DNA from: Acidobacteriota bacterium
Lineage (GTDB): Bacteria; Acidobacteriota; Blastocatellia; Pyrinomonadales; Pyrinomonadaceae
Length of the DNA stretch: 64,000 nucleotides
NCBI GenBank assembly: GCA_003385635.1
Contig: QQUY01000003.1
Coordinates: 310,001 to 374,000 of the forward strand
Reading direction: 5' to 3'
A model generated the notes under the pieces. The model did not search any database. It had not been told where the DNA came from and worked only from the letters and a program-made list of their open reading frames with translations. Below are positions 20,589-28,975 of the stretch, piece by piece. The translations under genes and the position numbers were made by a program. Numbering within the stretch: position 1 is the stretch's first letter; each line of letters begins with the position of its first letter.

Positions 20589-21392
20589 ATGCTCCCAAAA
20601 GTAATAATTATCGGAACGATGAAGGGCGGGACCTCGGCTCTCTTCAGATATTTGTCATCCCACAACGAGATGGTCGGGTCTCAGGTAAAGGAAACTAACT
20701 ATTTCTGCAAGAAGGAATTCTTCTCAAAGGGAATCGAGTGGTACGAATCTCTATTCTGGGGCGAAGGGAATATCGCGTTTGAGGCCTCCCCGGCATATAC
20801 AAAGCGGCACCTGTACCCGGGCACCGCTGAAAGGCTGCATACCGCTTTGCCGGATGCGAAGTTGATCTACTTGCTCCGGGATCCGGTCTCACGTGCTGTT
20901 TCACACTACTCACACGATGTTTTGAAAGGAAAGGTGACAAAAGATCTGTCGGAGGCTCTCAGACTGGATGACAATTACGTGAAAACGAGCAGCTATTTTT
21001 ACCAGATCGAAGCTTACCTCGAGAGATTCGATCCTGCCCAGATACTTCTTCTGCAGTCTGAGCGGCTAAGAAACGATCGCGATGCCGCGATGAACGAAAT
21101 ATCCCGGTTCATAGGGATCGAGCCCGATTTTGACCCGAACGTAGTCGATCAGGACTATCACGTTACAAAGGAAAGGCGAAAGACCACGAGGATCGAATAT
21201 CACCTGTGGCCTTACTTCAACCACAGGTACATTAACAAAGTCTTCAAATCGATATTCGTGCCTTTGAGAACGCCGTTCGAGCCCCCGAAGCTCTCTGAAG
21301 AAGACCGAGACATGCTTCGGGAAAAACTTTCGCCTGATATTGAAAAGCTCCGAGGGCTTACCGGAAAGGAGTTTAAGGGGTGGCAGGTCTGA
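20589..21392 (+). CDS. Sulfotransferase domain protein (2 of 7), tandem paralog A
   Basis: A 267-residue sulfotransferase of the heparan-sulfate type. The PAPS loop is VIIIGTMKGGTSALFRYLSS at the N-terminus, and the second binding block is KLIYLLRDPVSRAVSHYSHD. The ATG at 20589 is chosen because the next paralog starts at the equivalent methionine (MLPxVIIIGTMKGGTS); an earlier in-frame TTG at 20538 adds 17 unconserved residues. It ends GLTGKEFKGWQV, very close to the ending of the next gene. Same length as that gene and much similarity over the whole length, so the pair arose by duplication. Confidence 0.88.
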   Translation: MLPKVIIIGTMKGGTSALFRYLSSHNEMVGSQVKETNYFCKKEFFSKGIEWYESLFWGEGNIAFEASPAYTKRHLYPGTAERLHTALPDAKLIYLLRDPVSRAVSHYSHDVLKGKVTKDLSEALRLDDNYVKTSSYFYQIEAYLERFDPAQILLLQSERLRNDRDAAMNEISRFIGIEPDFDPNVVDQDYHVTKERRKTTRIEYHLWPYFNHRYINKVFKSIFVPLRTPFEPPKLSEEDRDMLREKLSPDIEKLRGLTGKEFKGWQV

Positions 21393-21473
21393 CTTTTCTC
21401 CGAAAACAAGAGGTTGTCGTGTCTGCTTCTTTCTTTGTCCGCCTGATGCGCAAATTGGCAGAAGAGGCCTCGA

Positions 21474-21502
21474 TTGACGTGAAAGGATTCACAAGCAATC
21501 AT
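21474..21502 (+). promoter_or_regulatory. Promoter-like repeat with palindrome (copy 1)
   Basis: TTGACG, 17 bases, AATCAT. Within the spacer is GTGAA-AGGA-TTCAC, a 5-4-5 palindrome that could be an operator. Almost the same 30 bases occur at 23161-23189 before rfbA. It stands about 120 bases upstream of the second sulfotransferase of the tandem pair. Confidence 0.5.
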
Positions 21503-21625
21503 AGGTAGGCCGGGAACAGTACAGCCGCCGGCTGCGAAGCCAAAGGACGCTGCGATCTTCAACTTATACTGCTTCAGCTGACAAGGGAATTGGGGCCACA
21601 GGTATGCAGGTGCCCCGCACAAGAA

Positions 21626-22429
21626 ATGCTTCCACAGGTAATCATAATAGGCACGATGAAGGGCGGTACATCCAGCCTTTTCAAGTACTTGTACAGCCAT
21701 CCTGAAATGGTCGGCTCAAGGAACAAGGAGACCGACTTCTTCGCCGAAGACGACGTCTACGCGAAAGGAAAAGGCTGGTATGAATCGCTGTTCCAGGGAA
21801 GCGGCTCGATAGCATTCGAAGCGTCGCCGAAGTACACCGTCTGCGATCAGTATCCGGAAGCTCCCGAGAGGATCAAGGAAATGGTTCCGGAAGTGAAGCT
21901 GATATATCTTCTTCGCGATCCGATCTCGCGGACCATCTCGCACTATGGGCACAACTTCATCAACGGGCGAGAGATCAGACCCTTTTCCCGGGCGATCCGC
22001 GAACACGAGGCCTACATTTCGATCAGCAAGTATTTCTATCAGCTTCAGCCTTATCTTGAGCAATTTCCGCGATCCAACCTGCTGCTTCTGCAGTCGGAAC
22101 GGTTGAGGGATGAGCAGGAAGAGACGCTTGATAAAGTGGCTGAGTTCATCGGGATCGAGCCACACTTCGATGAAGATATTCTGCGGCAGAAGTTTCATGT
22201 CTCAAAGACCAAGAAGAAGTCTTCAAGGCTAGAATTCCGACTGCGGCCGTATTTTAGGCTCCGGTACGTATATCCGATCTTTAAGGCTGTGATGGCTCCT
22301 TTGCGGACGGAATACGAGAAACCTGTCGTGACGGAAGACGACATGGCCTTTCTCAAGCAGGAGATCTCGCCCGACATCGAAAGCCTTCGGAACCTGACGG
22401 GAATGGAGTTCCGCGGTTGGAAGGTTTGA
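21626..22429 (+). CDS. Sulfotransferase domain protein (3 of 7), tandem paralog B
   Basis: A 267-residue paralog of the preceding gene. It has VIIIGTMKGGTSSLFKYLYS as PAPS loop, KLIYLLRDPISRTISHYGH as second block, and the shared LLLLQSERLRDEQEET and IGIEPHFDED segments. ATG 21626 matches the paralog start. The pair differ mainly around residues 35-60 and 120-140, regions that often contact the acceptor, so they may sulfate different positions. rfbC follows 21 bases on. Confidence 0.88.
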   Translation: MLPQVIIIGTMKGGTSSLFKYLYSHPEMVGSRNKETDFFAEDDVYAKGKGWYESLFQGSGSIAFEASPKYTVCDQYPEAPERIKEMVPEVKLIYLLRDPISRTISHYGHNFINGREIRPFSRAIREHEAYISISKYFYQLQPYLEQFPRSNLLLLQSERLRDEQEETLDKVAEFIGIEPHFDEDILRQKFHVSKTKKKSSRLEFRLRPYFRLRYVYPIFKAVMAPLRTEYEKPVVTEDDMAFLKQEISPDIESLRNLTGMEFRGWKV

Positions 22430-22450
22430 GCCGGCCGAATATCGAACAGA

Positions 22451-22990
22451 ATGCAGATCAATCCGCTTAAAATTGAAGGAACCTACGAGATCGTTCCGGT
22501 TTTGCACGGAGACGGACGCGGATATTTTGCGGAAACATATCTGGGGAAAAGATTTGAGGAGACCGGCCTTGTGACAGACTGGACACAGGATAACCGGGCG
22601 ATGTCATCAAGACCTCACACGCTTCGGGGATTTCATTTTCAATCAGGCGAAACTGCCCAGACCAAGCTGGTCTCGGCCGCCCAGGGACGGGTTCTGGATG
22701 TGATCGTGGACATACGAAAGGGATCCGATACGTTCGGCCATTGGGACTCTCTTATTCTTGACTCGGATCAATGCAACTCGATCTATGTCCCGAAAGGATT
22801 TGCCCACGCCTACCTCACGCTAAGCGAAACGGCCGTGGTCCAGTACAAGGTAGACGCTCCCTATGCTCCCGAACGTGAGGGCGGGATCCGCTGGAACGAC
22901 CCGGACCTTGCGATCGAATGGCCGACCGACTCTCCGGTACTCTCTGACCGCGACCGCTCGTTGCCGTATTTGAAGGACCTGGAAGGTTAG
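22451..22990 (+). CDS. rfbC: dTDP-4-dehydrorhamnose 3,5-epimerase
   Basis: A 179-residue cupin-fold epimerase. It inverts C3 and C5 of dTDP-4-keto-6-deoxy-glucose, giving the L-sugar precursor of rhamnose. Motifs: GDGRGYFAETY, TLRGFHFQ with the active-site His (about residue 62), VLDVIVDIRKGS and YVPKGFAHAYLTLSE. Slightly short but complete. It lies between a sulfotransferase and rfbA. The stop TAG overlaps the first two bases of a repeat arm. Confidence 0.95.
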   Translation: MQINPLKIEGTYEIVPVLHGDGRGYFAETYLGKRFEETGLVTDWTQDNRAMSSRPHTLRGFHFQSGETAQTKLVSAAQGRVLDVIVDIRKGSDTFGHWDSLILDSDQCNSIYVPKGFAHAYLTLSETAVVQYKVDAPYAPEREGGIRWNDPDLAIEWPTDSPVLSDRDRSLPYLKDLEG

Positions 22991-23141
22991 CCACGGATGA
23001 AGGAGATGAACACGGATTTTATGGAAAAAAGGGGACCCACTTTTCCGCACTTCTGATTTCGCGCCAAAGAAAGAATAAAAGGAAGAAAGAATGTTCTTCC
23101 CGCGCTTCCCTTCTCTGTGTTCATCCCCTGAATCTGTGGCT
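22989..23141. repeat. Inverted repeat cassette between rfbC and rfbA
   Basis: The left arm 22989-23015 (AGCCACGGATGAAGGAG and following) and right arm 23115-23141 are reverse complements at 22 of 27 positions. 99 unrelated bases lie between. The left arm starts on the rfbC stop codon. Confidence 0.65.
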
Positions 23142-23160
23142 AACATCTCTCGCTGAGGCA

Positions 23161-23189
23161 TTGACGTGAAAGGATTCACAAGCAATTAT
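23161..23189 (+). promoter_or_regulatory. Promoter-like repeat with palindrome (copy 2), before rfbA
   Basis: TTGACG, 17 bases, AATTAT, with the GTGAA-AGGA-TTCAC palindrome in the spacer. The predicted transcription start is near 23196, only about 3 bases before the rfbA ATG at 23199, so the message may be leaderless or nearly so. The 12-base part TTCACAAGCAAT also occurs at 52577-52588, before the WecA-like gene. Confidence 0.5.
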
Positions 23190-23198
23190 TAGTAGCTT

Positions 23199-23954
23199 AT
23201 GAAAGGAGTAGTACTTGCGGGCGGGCTTGGCTCGCGGCTTCACCCTCTCACAAAGGTCACAAACAAGCACCTTTTGCCGGTCTACAACCGGCCGATGATC
23301 CACTATCCGATCCGCACGCTTATCAACGCGGGGATCGATGACATCATGATCGTCACCGGAGGTAATTCGGCAGGCGACTTCCTAAAGCTGCTTGGAAACG
23401 GAAAGGACTTCGGGCTCAAGCATCTTGATTACACCTATCAGGAGGGCGAAGGCGGGATCGCAGATGCCCTCAGCCTTGTCGAGCATTTTGCGGATGACGG
23501 CCCCGTCTGCGTGGTACTTGGCGACAACATCATCGAGGGGAACATCCATCGCGCTGCGGAAGATTACCGACGTCAGGGTCGCGGGGCAAAGATTCTTTTA
23601 AAGAAGGTCCACGACCCTCAGCGGTTCGGGGTTCCCGAGCTTGAGGGCGAAAAGGTCTTGAGGATCGAGGAGAAGCCGGAGTTTCCGAAGTCAGATTTTG
23701 CCGTGATCGGTGTGTATTTTTACGATAGTTCGGTATTCGATGTGATACGTACTCTTGAGCCGTCTCAGCGAGGTGAACTTGAGATAACCGATGTTAACAA
23801 CCATTATATCCGCGAAGGGACGATGACCTGGAACGAGCTTGAAGGCTGGTGGACCGACGCAGGTACCTTTGAAAGCCTTCTTCGCGCCACGAATCTGGTA
23901 GCCGAGACCGGAGCTAACAACGAGTCAGTGGAGGTAAAGGGTAACGAGAGCTGA
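23199..23954 (+). CDS. rfbA: Glucose-1-phosphate thymidylyltransferase (short form)
   Basis: A 251-residue nucleotidyltransferase. It joins dTTP and glucose-1-phosphate to make dTDP-glucose, the substrate of rfbB. Motifs: VVLAGGLGSRLHPLT at the N-terminus, NKHLLPVYNRPMIHYP, VVLGDNIIEGN, RIEEKPEFPKSD and WWTDAGTFESLL. Shorter than the 290-residue enteric type but like the short Gram-positive and archaeal forms. The ribosome site may be dispensable if the transcript starts just before the ATG. Confidence 0.93.
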   Translation: MKGVVLAGGLGSRLHPLTKVTNKHLLPVYNRPMIHYPIRTLINAGIDDIMIVTGGNSAGDFLKLLGNGKDFGLKHLDYTYQEGEGGIADALSLVEHFADDGPVCVVLGDNIIEGNIHRAAEDYRRQGRGAKILLKKVHDPQRFGVPELEGEKVLRIEEKPEFPKSDFAVIGVYFYDSSVFDVIRTLEPSQRGELEITDVNNHYIREGTMTWNELEGWWTDAGTFESLLRATNLVAETGANNESVEVKGNES

Positions 23955-23985
23955 CCCCCTTCTAATATAGGAAAGGAACAGCGAG

Positions 23986-24591
23986 ATGAACGTATTTGTA
24001 CTGAACACAGGCCGATGCGGATCGACGACGTTTGCAAAGGCCTGTTCGCACATTTCGAATTATTCCAGCGGTCACGAGATCAACACGGGCCGGATCGGGC
24101 GAGCTCGGATGGAGTATCCGGACAATCACATCGAAGCCGACAACCGGCTGTCTTGGATGTTGGGGAGGCTCGATTCGCGATTTGGCAAAGACGCTTTCTA
24201 CGTTCATCTGACAAGGGATAAGGATTCCACTGCAAAGAGTCACGCGAAGCGTTTTTCGAAGGGAATCATTCCCGCGTACAAGAACGGAATTCTCAGGATC
24301 TCGCGAGAAATTCCGCCCCTGAAAGTCGCGGAAGATTACCACCGGACCGTAAGCGCGAACATCGAGATGTTTCTAAAGGACAAGCCCGACAAAATGCGTT
24401 TCAGGATCGAGAACGCGAAGAATGATTTTGTGGCGTTTTGGGAGGCGATCGATGCAGAGGGTGACCTCGACGCCGCCCTTTCCGAGTTTGATGTGAAACA
24501 CAACGCATCTGGAAAGGCTCGCACGGAGAACCTGCCGCGGCCTCTGCGAAAGCTCGCACGCCGTATCAGAACCCTCTCGACACGACGTTGA
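23986..24591 (+). CDS. Small sulfotransferase-like P-loop protein (4 of 7)
   Basis: A 201-residue protein that starts MNVFVLNTGRCGSTTFAKA, a typical PAPS-binding loop. It then has FYVHLTRDKDSTAKSHAKRF, where the second sulfotransferase block is expected (RDxxxxxxS). The rest (SREIPPLKVAEDYHRT, FRIENAKNDFVAFWEAID) matches nothing I can name. It is shorter than classical sulfotransferases. GGAA lies before the ATG. The PAPS-synthase gene follows 170 bases on. A sulfotransferase role is likely but not certain. Confidence 0.65.
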   Translation: MNVFVLNTGRCGSTTFAKACSHISNYSSGHEINTGRIGRARMEYPDNHIEADNRLSWMLGRLDSRFGKDAFYVHLTRDKDSTAKSHAKRFSKGIIPAYKNGILRISREIPPLKVAEDYHRTVSANIEMFLKDKPDKMRFRIENAKNDFVAFWEAIDAEGDLDAALSEFDVKHNASGKARTENLPRPLRKLARRIRTLSTRR

Positions 24592-24761
24592 TCGGATGAC
24601 AGGTCTTGCGGCGATCGAACCTCGTCGCAGAACCGAGCGATCGAGAACGGCGTCAGTTCACCGGTTCCTTTGCATTTTAATATCAAGGTTCACAAGAAAT
24701 GCTCGAACAGGGAGCATCAGCATTGGATAATTTTAGGAATAGAGTTTATTTGAACTGATCT

Positions 24762-26558
24762 ATGAGTCTTTTGATTGAGCCATACGGCGGTGAACTAAGG
24801 TCACTTATTGACATTGATCTAGACCGCGAAGAATTGAAGCACTACGCTGCTGGTCTTCCACGACTCCAGCTGTCACTCAGAAACATCTGTGATCTGGAAA
24901 TGATCTCGGTGGGCGGGTTTTCACCTCTTGACAGGTTTATGGGCGAGGCGGATTTTGAATCCACGCTCGAGAATATGAGGCTGGCAAATGGAACGCTTTT
25001 CCCGCTTCCCGTTACGCTTTCCATTGGTACCGATTTCGAGGTAAGGCCGGGTGAGGACATCGCTCTCGCGGACCAGAACAACAACCTTCTCGCAGTGATG
25101 ACCGTGGAAGAGATCTACGAACCAGACCGGGATCGGCAGGCCTTGCTAGCTTACGGGACCACAAACGCGCGTCATCCGATCGTGGCCGAGATGCACACCT
25201 GGGGCACAAGAAATATCTCGGGTCCTCTAAAAGTGCTTTCGCTCCCGAATCATCACGATTTTCTTGCGCTTAGAATGACCCCGACCGAAACGCGTGAGCA
25301 GCTTGTGCAAAAGGGCAACTCTAATGTCGTGGCGTTCCAGACCAGAAATCCGATCCATCGCGTCCACGAAGAGATGACAAAGCGGGCGATGGATGAGATC
25401 AAAGGTTCTTTGCTTCTGCACCCGGTAGTCGGAATGACCAAGCCCGGCGATATTGACCACTTCACGCGGGTAAGAAGCTATAAGGCGTTGATCGATCATC
25501 ACTACGATCCGCAACGGACCGTACTCTCGCTTCTTCCGCTCGCTATGCGTATGGCGGGTCCGAAAGAGGCGCTCCTGCACGCGATAATCCGCAGAAACTA
25601 CGGAGCAAATCATTTTATAGTGGGCCGGGATCATGCCAGTCCCGGCAAGGACTCGAACGGCAAGCCATTTTACGGCGAGTTTGACGCTCACGATCTCCTT
25701 GAGAAACACAGTGAGGAGCTGGGGGTGACACCCGTCTTTTTTGAGGAGATGGTCTTTCTTGCAGAAGAAGACCGGTATGAAGAGAGGTCCAAGACCGTCG
25801 GCAAGAAAGTGCTGTCTCTTTCAGGCACGCAGGTCCGTGAGGACTATCTTTACAAGGGCAGGCCCCTTCCTTCGTGGTTCACACGCCCGGAGGTTGCGGA
25901 GATCCTTCAGCAGGCGCATCCGCCCAGAAACAAGCAGGGTTTCTGCATCTGGTTCACAGGCCTCAGCGGCTCAGGTAAATCGACGACGGCTCAGAATCTG
26001 ATCACACGCATGTTCGAATACGGGAGGCCTGCGACCCTCCTCGACGGGGATGTAGTCAGGACACACCTCTCGAAAGGCCTGGGCTTTAGTAAGGAAGACC
26101 GCGATACCAACATTCGCAGGATCGGCTTTGTTGCCTCCGAGATCGTTCGCCACGGCGGAGCCGTCATTTGCGCCGCCGTAAGTCCGTACCGCTCGACCAG
26201 AAACGAATGCCGCGCGATGGTCGGGGATGACAAGTTCATCGAGGTCTTTGTCGACACTCCGCTGGAGATCTGTGAAGAAAGGGACGTCAAGGGAATGTAC
26301 GAACTTGCGCGAAAGGGCAAGATCAAGAACTTTACAGGGATCGACGATCCTTACGAAGAGCCGGTCAATCCGGAGGTGACGATCGACACCGTAAACGATA
26401 CTGCTTCTCTCAACGCCAAGAAGATACTTTCGTATCTGATCAGTTCGGGGTTCGTGGTAGAGATTTCCGAGAAAGGCGATTCGAATGCCGCGTCTGATTC
26501 TGGTTCGCCAATTGTGGCATTGAATGCCGAAGAACGCTCTGCTCAGCAGGGATCGTAG
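24762..26558 (+). CDS. sat-cysC: Bifunctional sulfate adenylyltransferase / adenylylsulfate kinase (PAPS synthase)
   Basis: A 598-residue fusion. Residues 1-390 are ATP sulfurylase: QTRNPIHRVHEEM (from residue 193), MRMAGPKEALLHAIIRRNYG and IVGRDHASPGKDS. Residues 390-570 are APS kinase: P-loop GLSGSGKSTTA (from residue 400), LLDGDVVRTHLSKGLGFS and the later AVSPYRSTR. Together they turn sulfate and two ATP into PAPS, the donor used by sulfotransferases. It lies in the middle of a locus with seven sulfotransferase-like genes, and no sulfite-forming reductase is nearby. Supply of PAPS for sulfation is the natural reading. The tail after residue 575 is low complexity. Confidence 0.95.
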   Translation: MSLLIEPYGGELRSLIDIDLDREELKHYAAGLPRLQLSLRNICDLEMISVGGFSPLDRFMGEADFESTLENMRLANGTLFPLPVTLSIGTDFEVRPGEDIALADQNNNLLAVMTVEEIYEPDRDRQALLAYGTTNARHPIVAEMHTWGTRNISGPLKVLSLPNHHDFLALRMTPTETREQLVQKGNSNVVAFQTRNPIHRVHEEMTKRAMDEIKGSLLLHPVVGMTKPGDIDHFTRVRSYKALIDHHYDPQRTVLSLLPLAMRMAGPKEALLHAIIRRNYGANHFIVGRDHASPGKDSNGKPFYGEFDAHDLLEKHSEELGVTPVFFEEMVFLAEEDRYEERSKTVGKKVLSLSGTQVREDYLYKGRPLPSWFTRPEVAEILQQAHPPRNKQGFCIWFTGLSGSGKSTTAQNLITRMFEYGRPATLLDGDVVRTHLSKGLGFSKEDRDTNIRRIGFVASEIVRHGGAVICAAVSPYRSTRNECRAMVGDDKFIEVFVDTPLEICEERDVKGMYELARKGKIKNFTGIDDPYEEPVNPEVTIDTVNDTASLNAKKILSYLISSGFVVEISEKGDSNAASDSGSPIVALNAEERSAQQGS

Positions 26559-26725
26559 TACCGGTCCCGCAGTTCAGAAGATGTCGATCCGTCGGATCCG
26601 GCGCCCGGAGTGCTGCGGGCTATGCCAGCCTGACCGGTGATTTCTACAAGTGACGGGGAATGCTTTGAAAAAGCTTCTCCCGGATCCCGCTTACAACTTG
26701 AGACGCAACTCTACGATCGATCCGG

Positions 26726-28186
26726 GTGAGAAATCTTGATCTCGCAATCTGGGATTTGTCAGGGAAGATAGCGAATTACGTCGTTGTCTTCTTTATCGCC
26801 GTTGTTCTCACGCGCATCCTGACACCCGTCGAGTTCGGGGCCTTCGCCATTGTACTGGCGGTCGTATCCCTCTCAATGATGTTCGTCGACATCGGATTCA
26901 AGTCGTCGATCATTCAGGCCAGAGAGATCTCTCAGATCCAGCTCACGACGATCTTCTTCATCAATTTGTTTCTAGGGATCGTTCTTCTCGGTCTGTTCTC
27001 TGCCCTTGCTCCGCAGATCGAGGCATTTTACGGGATCGACTCTCTGTCCTTCTACGTAAGGGTCACCGCCTTGTTGTTCATTTTCAATTCGCTCACACTC
27101 GTTCCGATGGGCCTTTTGCAGAGGGATATGAGGTTAAGGGCGATCTCAGTGATCAGCTTTGCTTCGGCCGCAATCTCCGGAGCCGCGGCTATCGCGCTTG
27201 CTCTCTCGGGCTGGAGGATCTGGGCATTGATCTTTCAGCATATCGTCTCTGCGGTGACGACGATGAGCCTCGTATACGTTGTGACAAGATGGCGGCCCTC
27301 GTTTTCAATAAATTTCCGCTCGATAAGTTCGCTTTGGAACTATAGCTACAAGTTGCTGCTAGCGAATCTTGTCGGAAATGTTTCGAACAGGCTGGATGTT
27401 TTTGTAATCGGCAAGATATTTCCCATCACGCTTCTTGGCCACTACAACAGGGCTCACAGTCTTGATGCCCAGTCGAGAACGTTCTTTACGAGTACCATCA
27501 GCGCGCTTGCCTTCCCCTTCTTTTCAAAGATCCAGGATGATAATGAGCGCGTACGGACCTTCTATCTGCGCTATCTTCATTACGTCGCATTCTTTTCGAC
27601 CGCTGTATGCGGGGCGTTGCTGATTGTCGGAGACGACTTGATACTCGTGCTCTACACCGAGAAGTGGGCACTTGCGGGATCGTTGTTCCAGTACATCGTT
27701 GCGTCCAGCTTCGTTTACCCGATCAATTCTTTGATGACAAGCGTTGTCAGCGCCCGGGGAAGGTCGGGGATGATACTCAAGATGAGCCTGTTGAAGAAGT
27801 CGGTTACCTCTCTGTGCTTTATTGCTCTTTTTTCGGGAAGCGTGTATCCGTTCCTGGTATCACTGATATTCGCGTCTGTGTTCTCGCTTGGGATCAATGC
27901 AACGTTTGTAAGAAAGGAGATCGGGACACCGCTGCTGAGTCAGTTCAGCATCGTGTTCAGGTATCTTGTCCTTGCTCTCGCGGCGGCCGCGGGAGGTCAC
28001 TTCGCCGGGTATCTTGCAACGGGACCATACTCAGAACTTGTGTTGCAGGGCTTGGCTTACGCCTCGGCATTCGTTCTTCTGTTCTTTGCGTTTCGGTTCA
28101 CTACCATTCGCGAACTCTTCAGCGAGATAATAATTCCCCGTACACGGGAGTTGATAGCACAGACATTTACGACAAAGGCCGCCTAG
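26726..28186 (+). CDS. Wzx/MOP-type polysaccharide flippase (second copy)
   Basis: A 486-residue membrane protein with about 12 hydrophobic helices. It belongs to the Wzx/Wzxc-like lipopolysaccharide-biosynthesis branch: VVFFIAVVLTRILTPVEFGAFAIV, MGLLQRDMRLRAISVISFA and NRLDVFVIGKIFPITLLGHY are typical. The start is GTG 26726 with GATCCGG before it; no better start is near. Two flippases in one locus suggest two lipid-linked products or a recently merged cluster. Confidence 0.87.
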   Translation: MRNLDLAIWDLSGKIANYVVVFFIAVVLTRILTPVEFGAFAIVLAVVSLSMMFVDIGFKSSIIQAREISQIQLTTIFFINLFLGIVLLGLFSALAPQIEAFYGIDSLSFYVRVTALLFIFNSLTLVPMGLLQRDMRLRAISVISFASAAISGAAAIALALSGWRIWALIFQHIVSAVTTMSLVYVVTRWRPSFSINFRSISSLWNYSYKLLLANLVGNVSNRLDVFVIGKIFPITLLGHYNRAHSLDAQSRTFFTSTISALAFPFFSKIQDDNERVRTFYLRYLHYVAFFSTAVCGALLIVGDDLILVLYTEKWALAGSLFQYIVASSFVYPINSLMTSVVSARGRSGMILKMSLLKKSVTSLCFIALFSGSVYPFLVSLIFASVFSLGINATFVRKEIGTPLLSQFSIVFRYLVLALAAAAGGHFAGYLATGPYSELVLQGLAYASAFVLLFFAFRFTTIRELFSEIIIPRTRELIAQTFTTKAA

Positions 28187-28342
28187 CTGAATAGCAAGTT
28201 GCGGGCGCTTTGTCGATACCGCCGACCGCGACGAAAAGCGAAGCCTGCGGGCAAGGAACCTAAATGTGCGGATTCCTTACGCAGTGTTCGGCGGTAGAGG
28301 GAAACGATGAGGTGGATTACAATCAGGCGCTAGTTTGTCTGG

Positions 28343-28975
28343 ATGCTCGGGATGTTTAGGTCAAAACAGAAGATCTTCTGCATTGGAAGAAACAAGACGG
28401 GAACGACAAGCCTGAAGCGGGCACTATCCGATCTGGGGTTCAGGATCGGCAATCAGTTCCGCGCAGAGCGCCTTGTCCAAAACTACGCGCGTGGTGACTG
28501 GGCGCCGATCATCAAGTTCTGCCGGACCGCGGACGCATTTCAGGACGCACCCTTTTCCTGGCCTTACACGTGGCTGATCCTGCACGAGCATTTTCCGGAC
28601 GCCAGGTTCATACTTACTTACCGGGATCCCGAGGATTGGTTCAGATCACTCATCCGTTTTCACGCGAAGAAGTTCGGTACTGACGGCAATCCACCGACAA
28701 GGGAACAGCTCCAAAAGGCCGAATATCGGTATACGGGGCTGATGTGGGAATTCAACCGGGCCGTGTTCAAGACACCGGAAGATGACCTGTACAACAAGGA
28801 AGAGCTTTTGCGAGGGTACGAAGCGCACAACTATTCCGTGCGGCATTTTTTCCAGGACAAGCCGAACTTCATTGAGATCGACCTGTCAGTCTCATCCGAT
28901 TATCGGCGATTGTGCGAGTTCCTCGGTAAGGAGCCGAAGTACGACGACTTTCCGCATCTGAACGCCTCAAAATGA
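28343..28975 (+). CDS. Sulfotransferase-family protein (5 of 7)
   Basis: A 210-residue protein. The PAPS loop is FCIGRNKTGTTSLKRALSDLG near residue 11, and the second block is ARFILTYRDPEDWFRSLIRF. The spacing suits the short sulfotransferase family found in bacteria and algae. The stop TGA overlaps the ATG of the next gene (ATGA), so the two are probably translationally coupled. The acceptor is unknown. Confidence 0.82.
   Translation: MLGMFRSKQKIFCIGRNKTGTTSLKRALSDLGFRIGNQFRAERLVQNYARGDWAPIIKFCRTADAFQDAPFSWPYTWLILHEHFPDARFILTYRDPEDWFRSLIRFHAKKFGTDGNPPTREQLQKAEYRYTGLMWEFNRAVFKTPEDDLYNKEELLRGYEAHNYSVRHFFQDKPNFIEIDLSVSSDYRRLCEFLGKEPKYDDFPHLNASK

Noticed and set aside
24762..26558. Assimilatory or dissimilatory sulfate reduction role for the ATP sulfurylase/APS kinase
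   Set aside because: No PAPS, APS or sulfite reductase gene is near, while seven sulfotransferase-like genes are; PAPS supply for sulfation fits better, though a shared role cannot be excluded.
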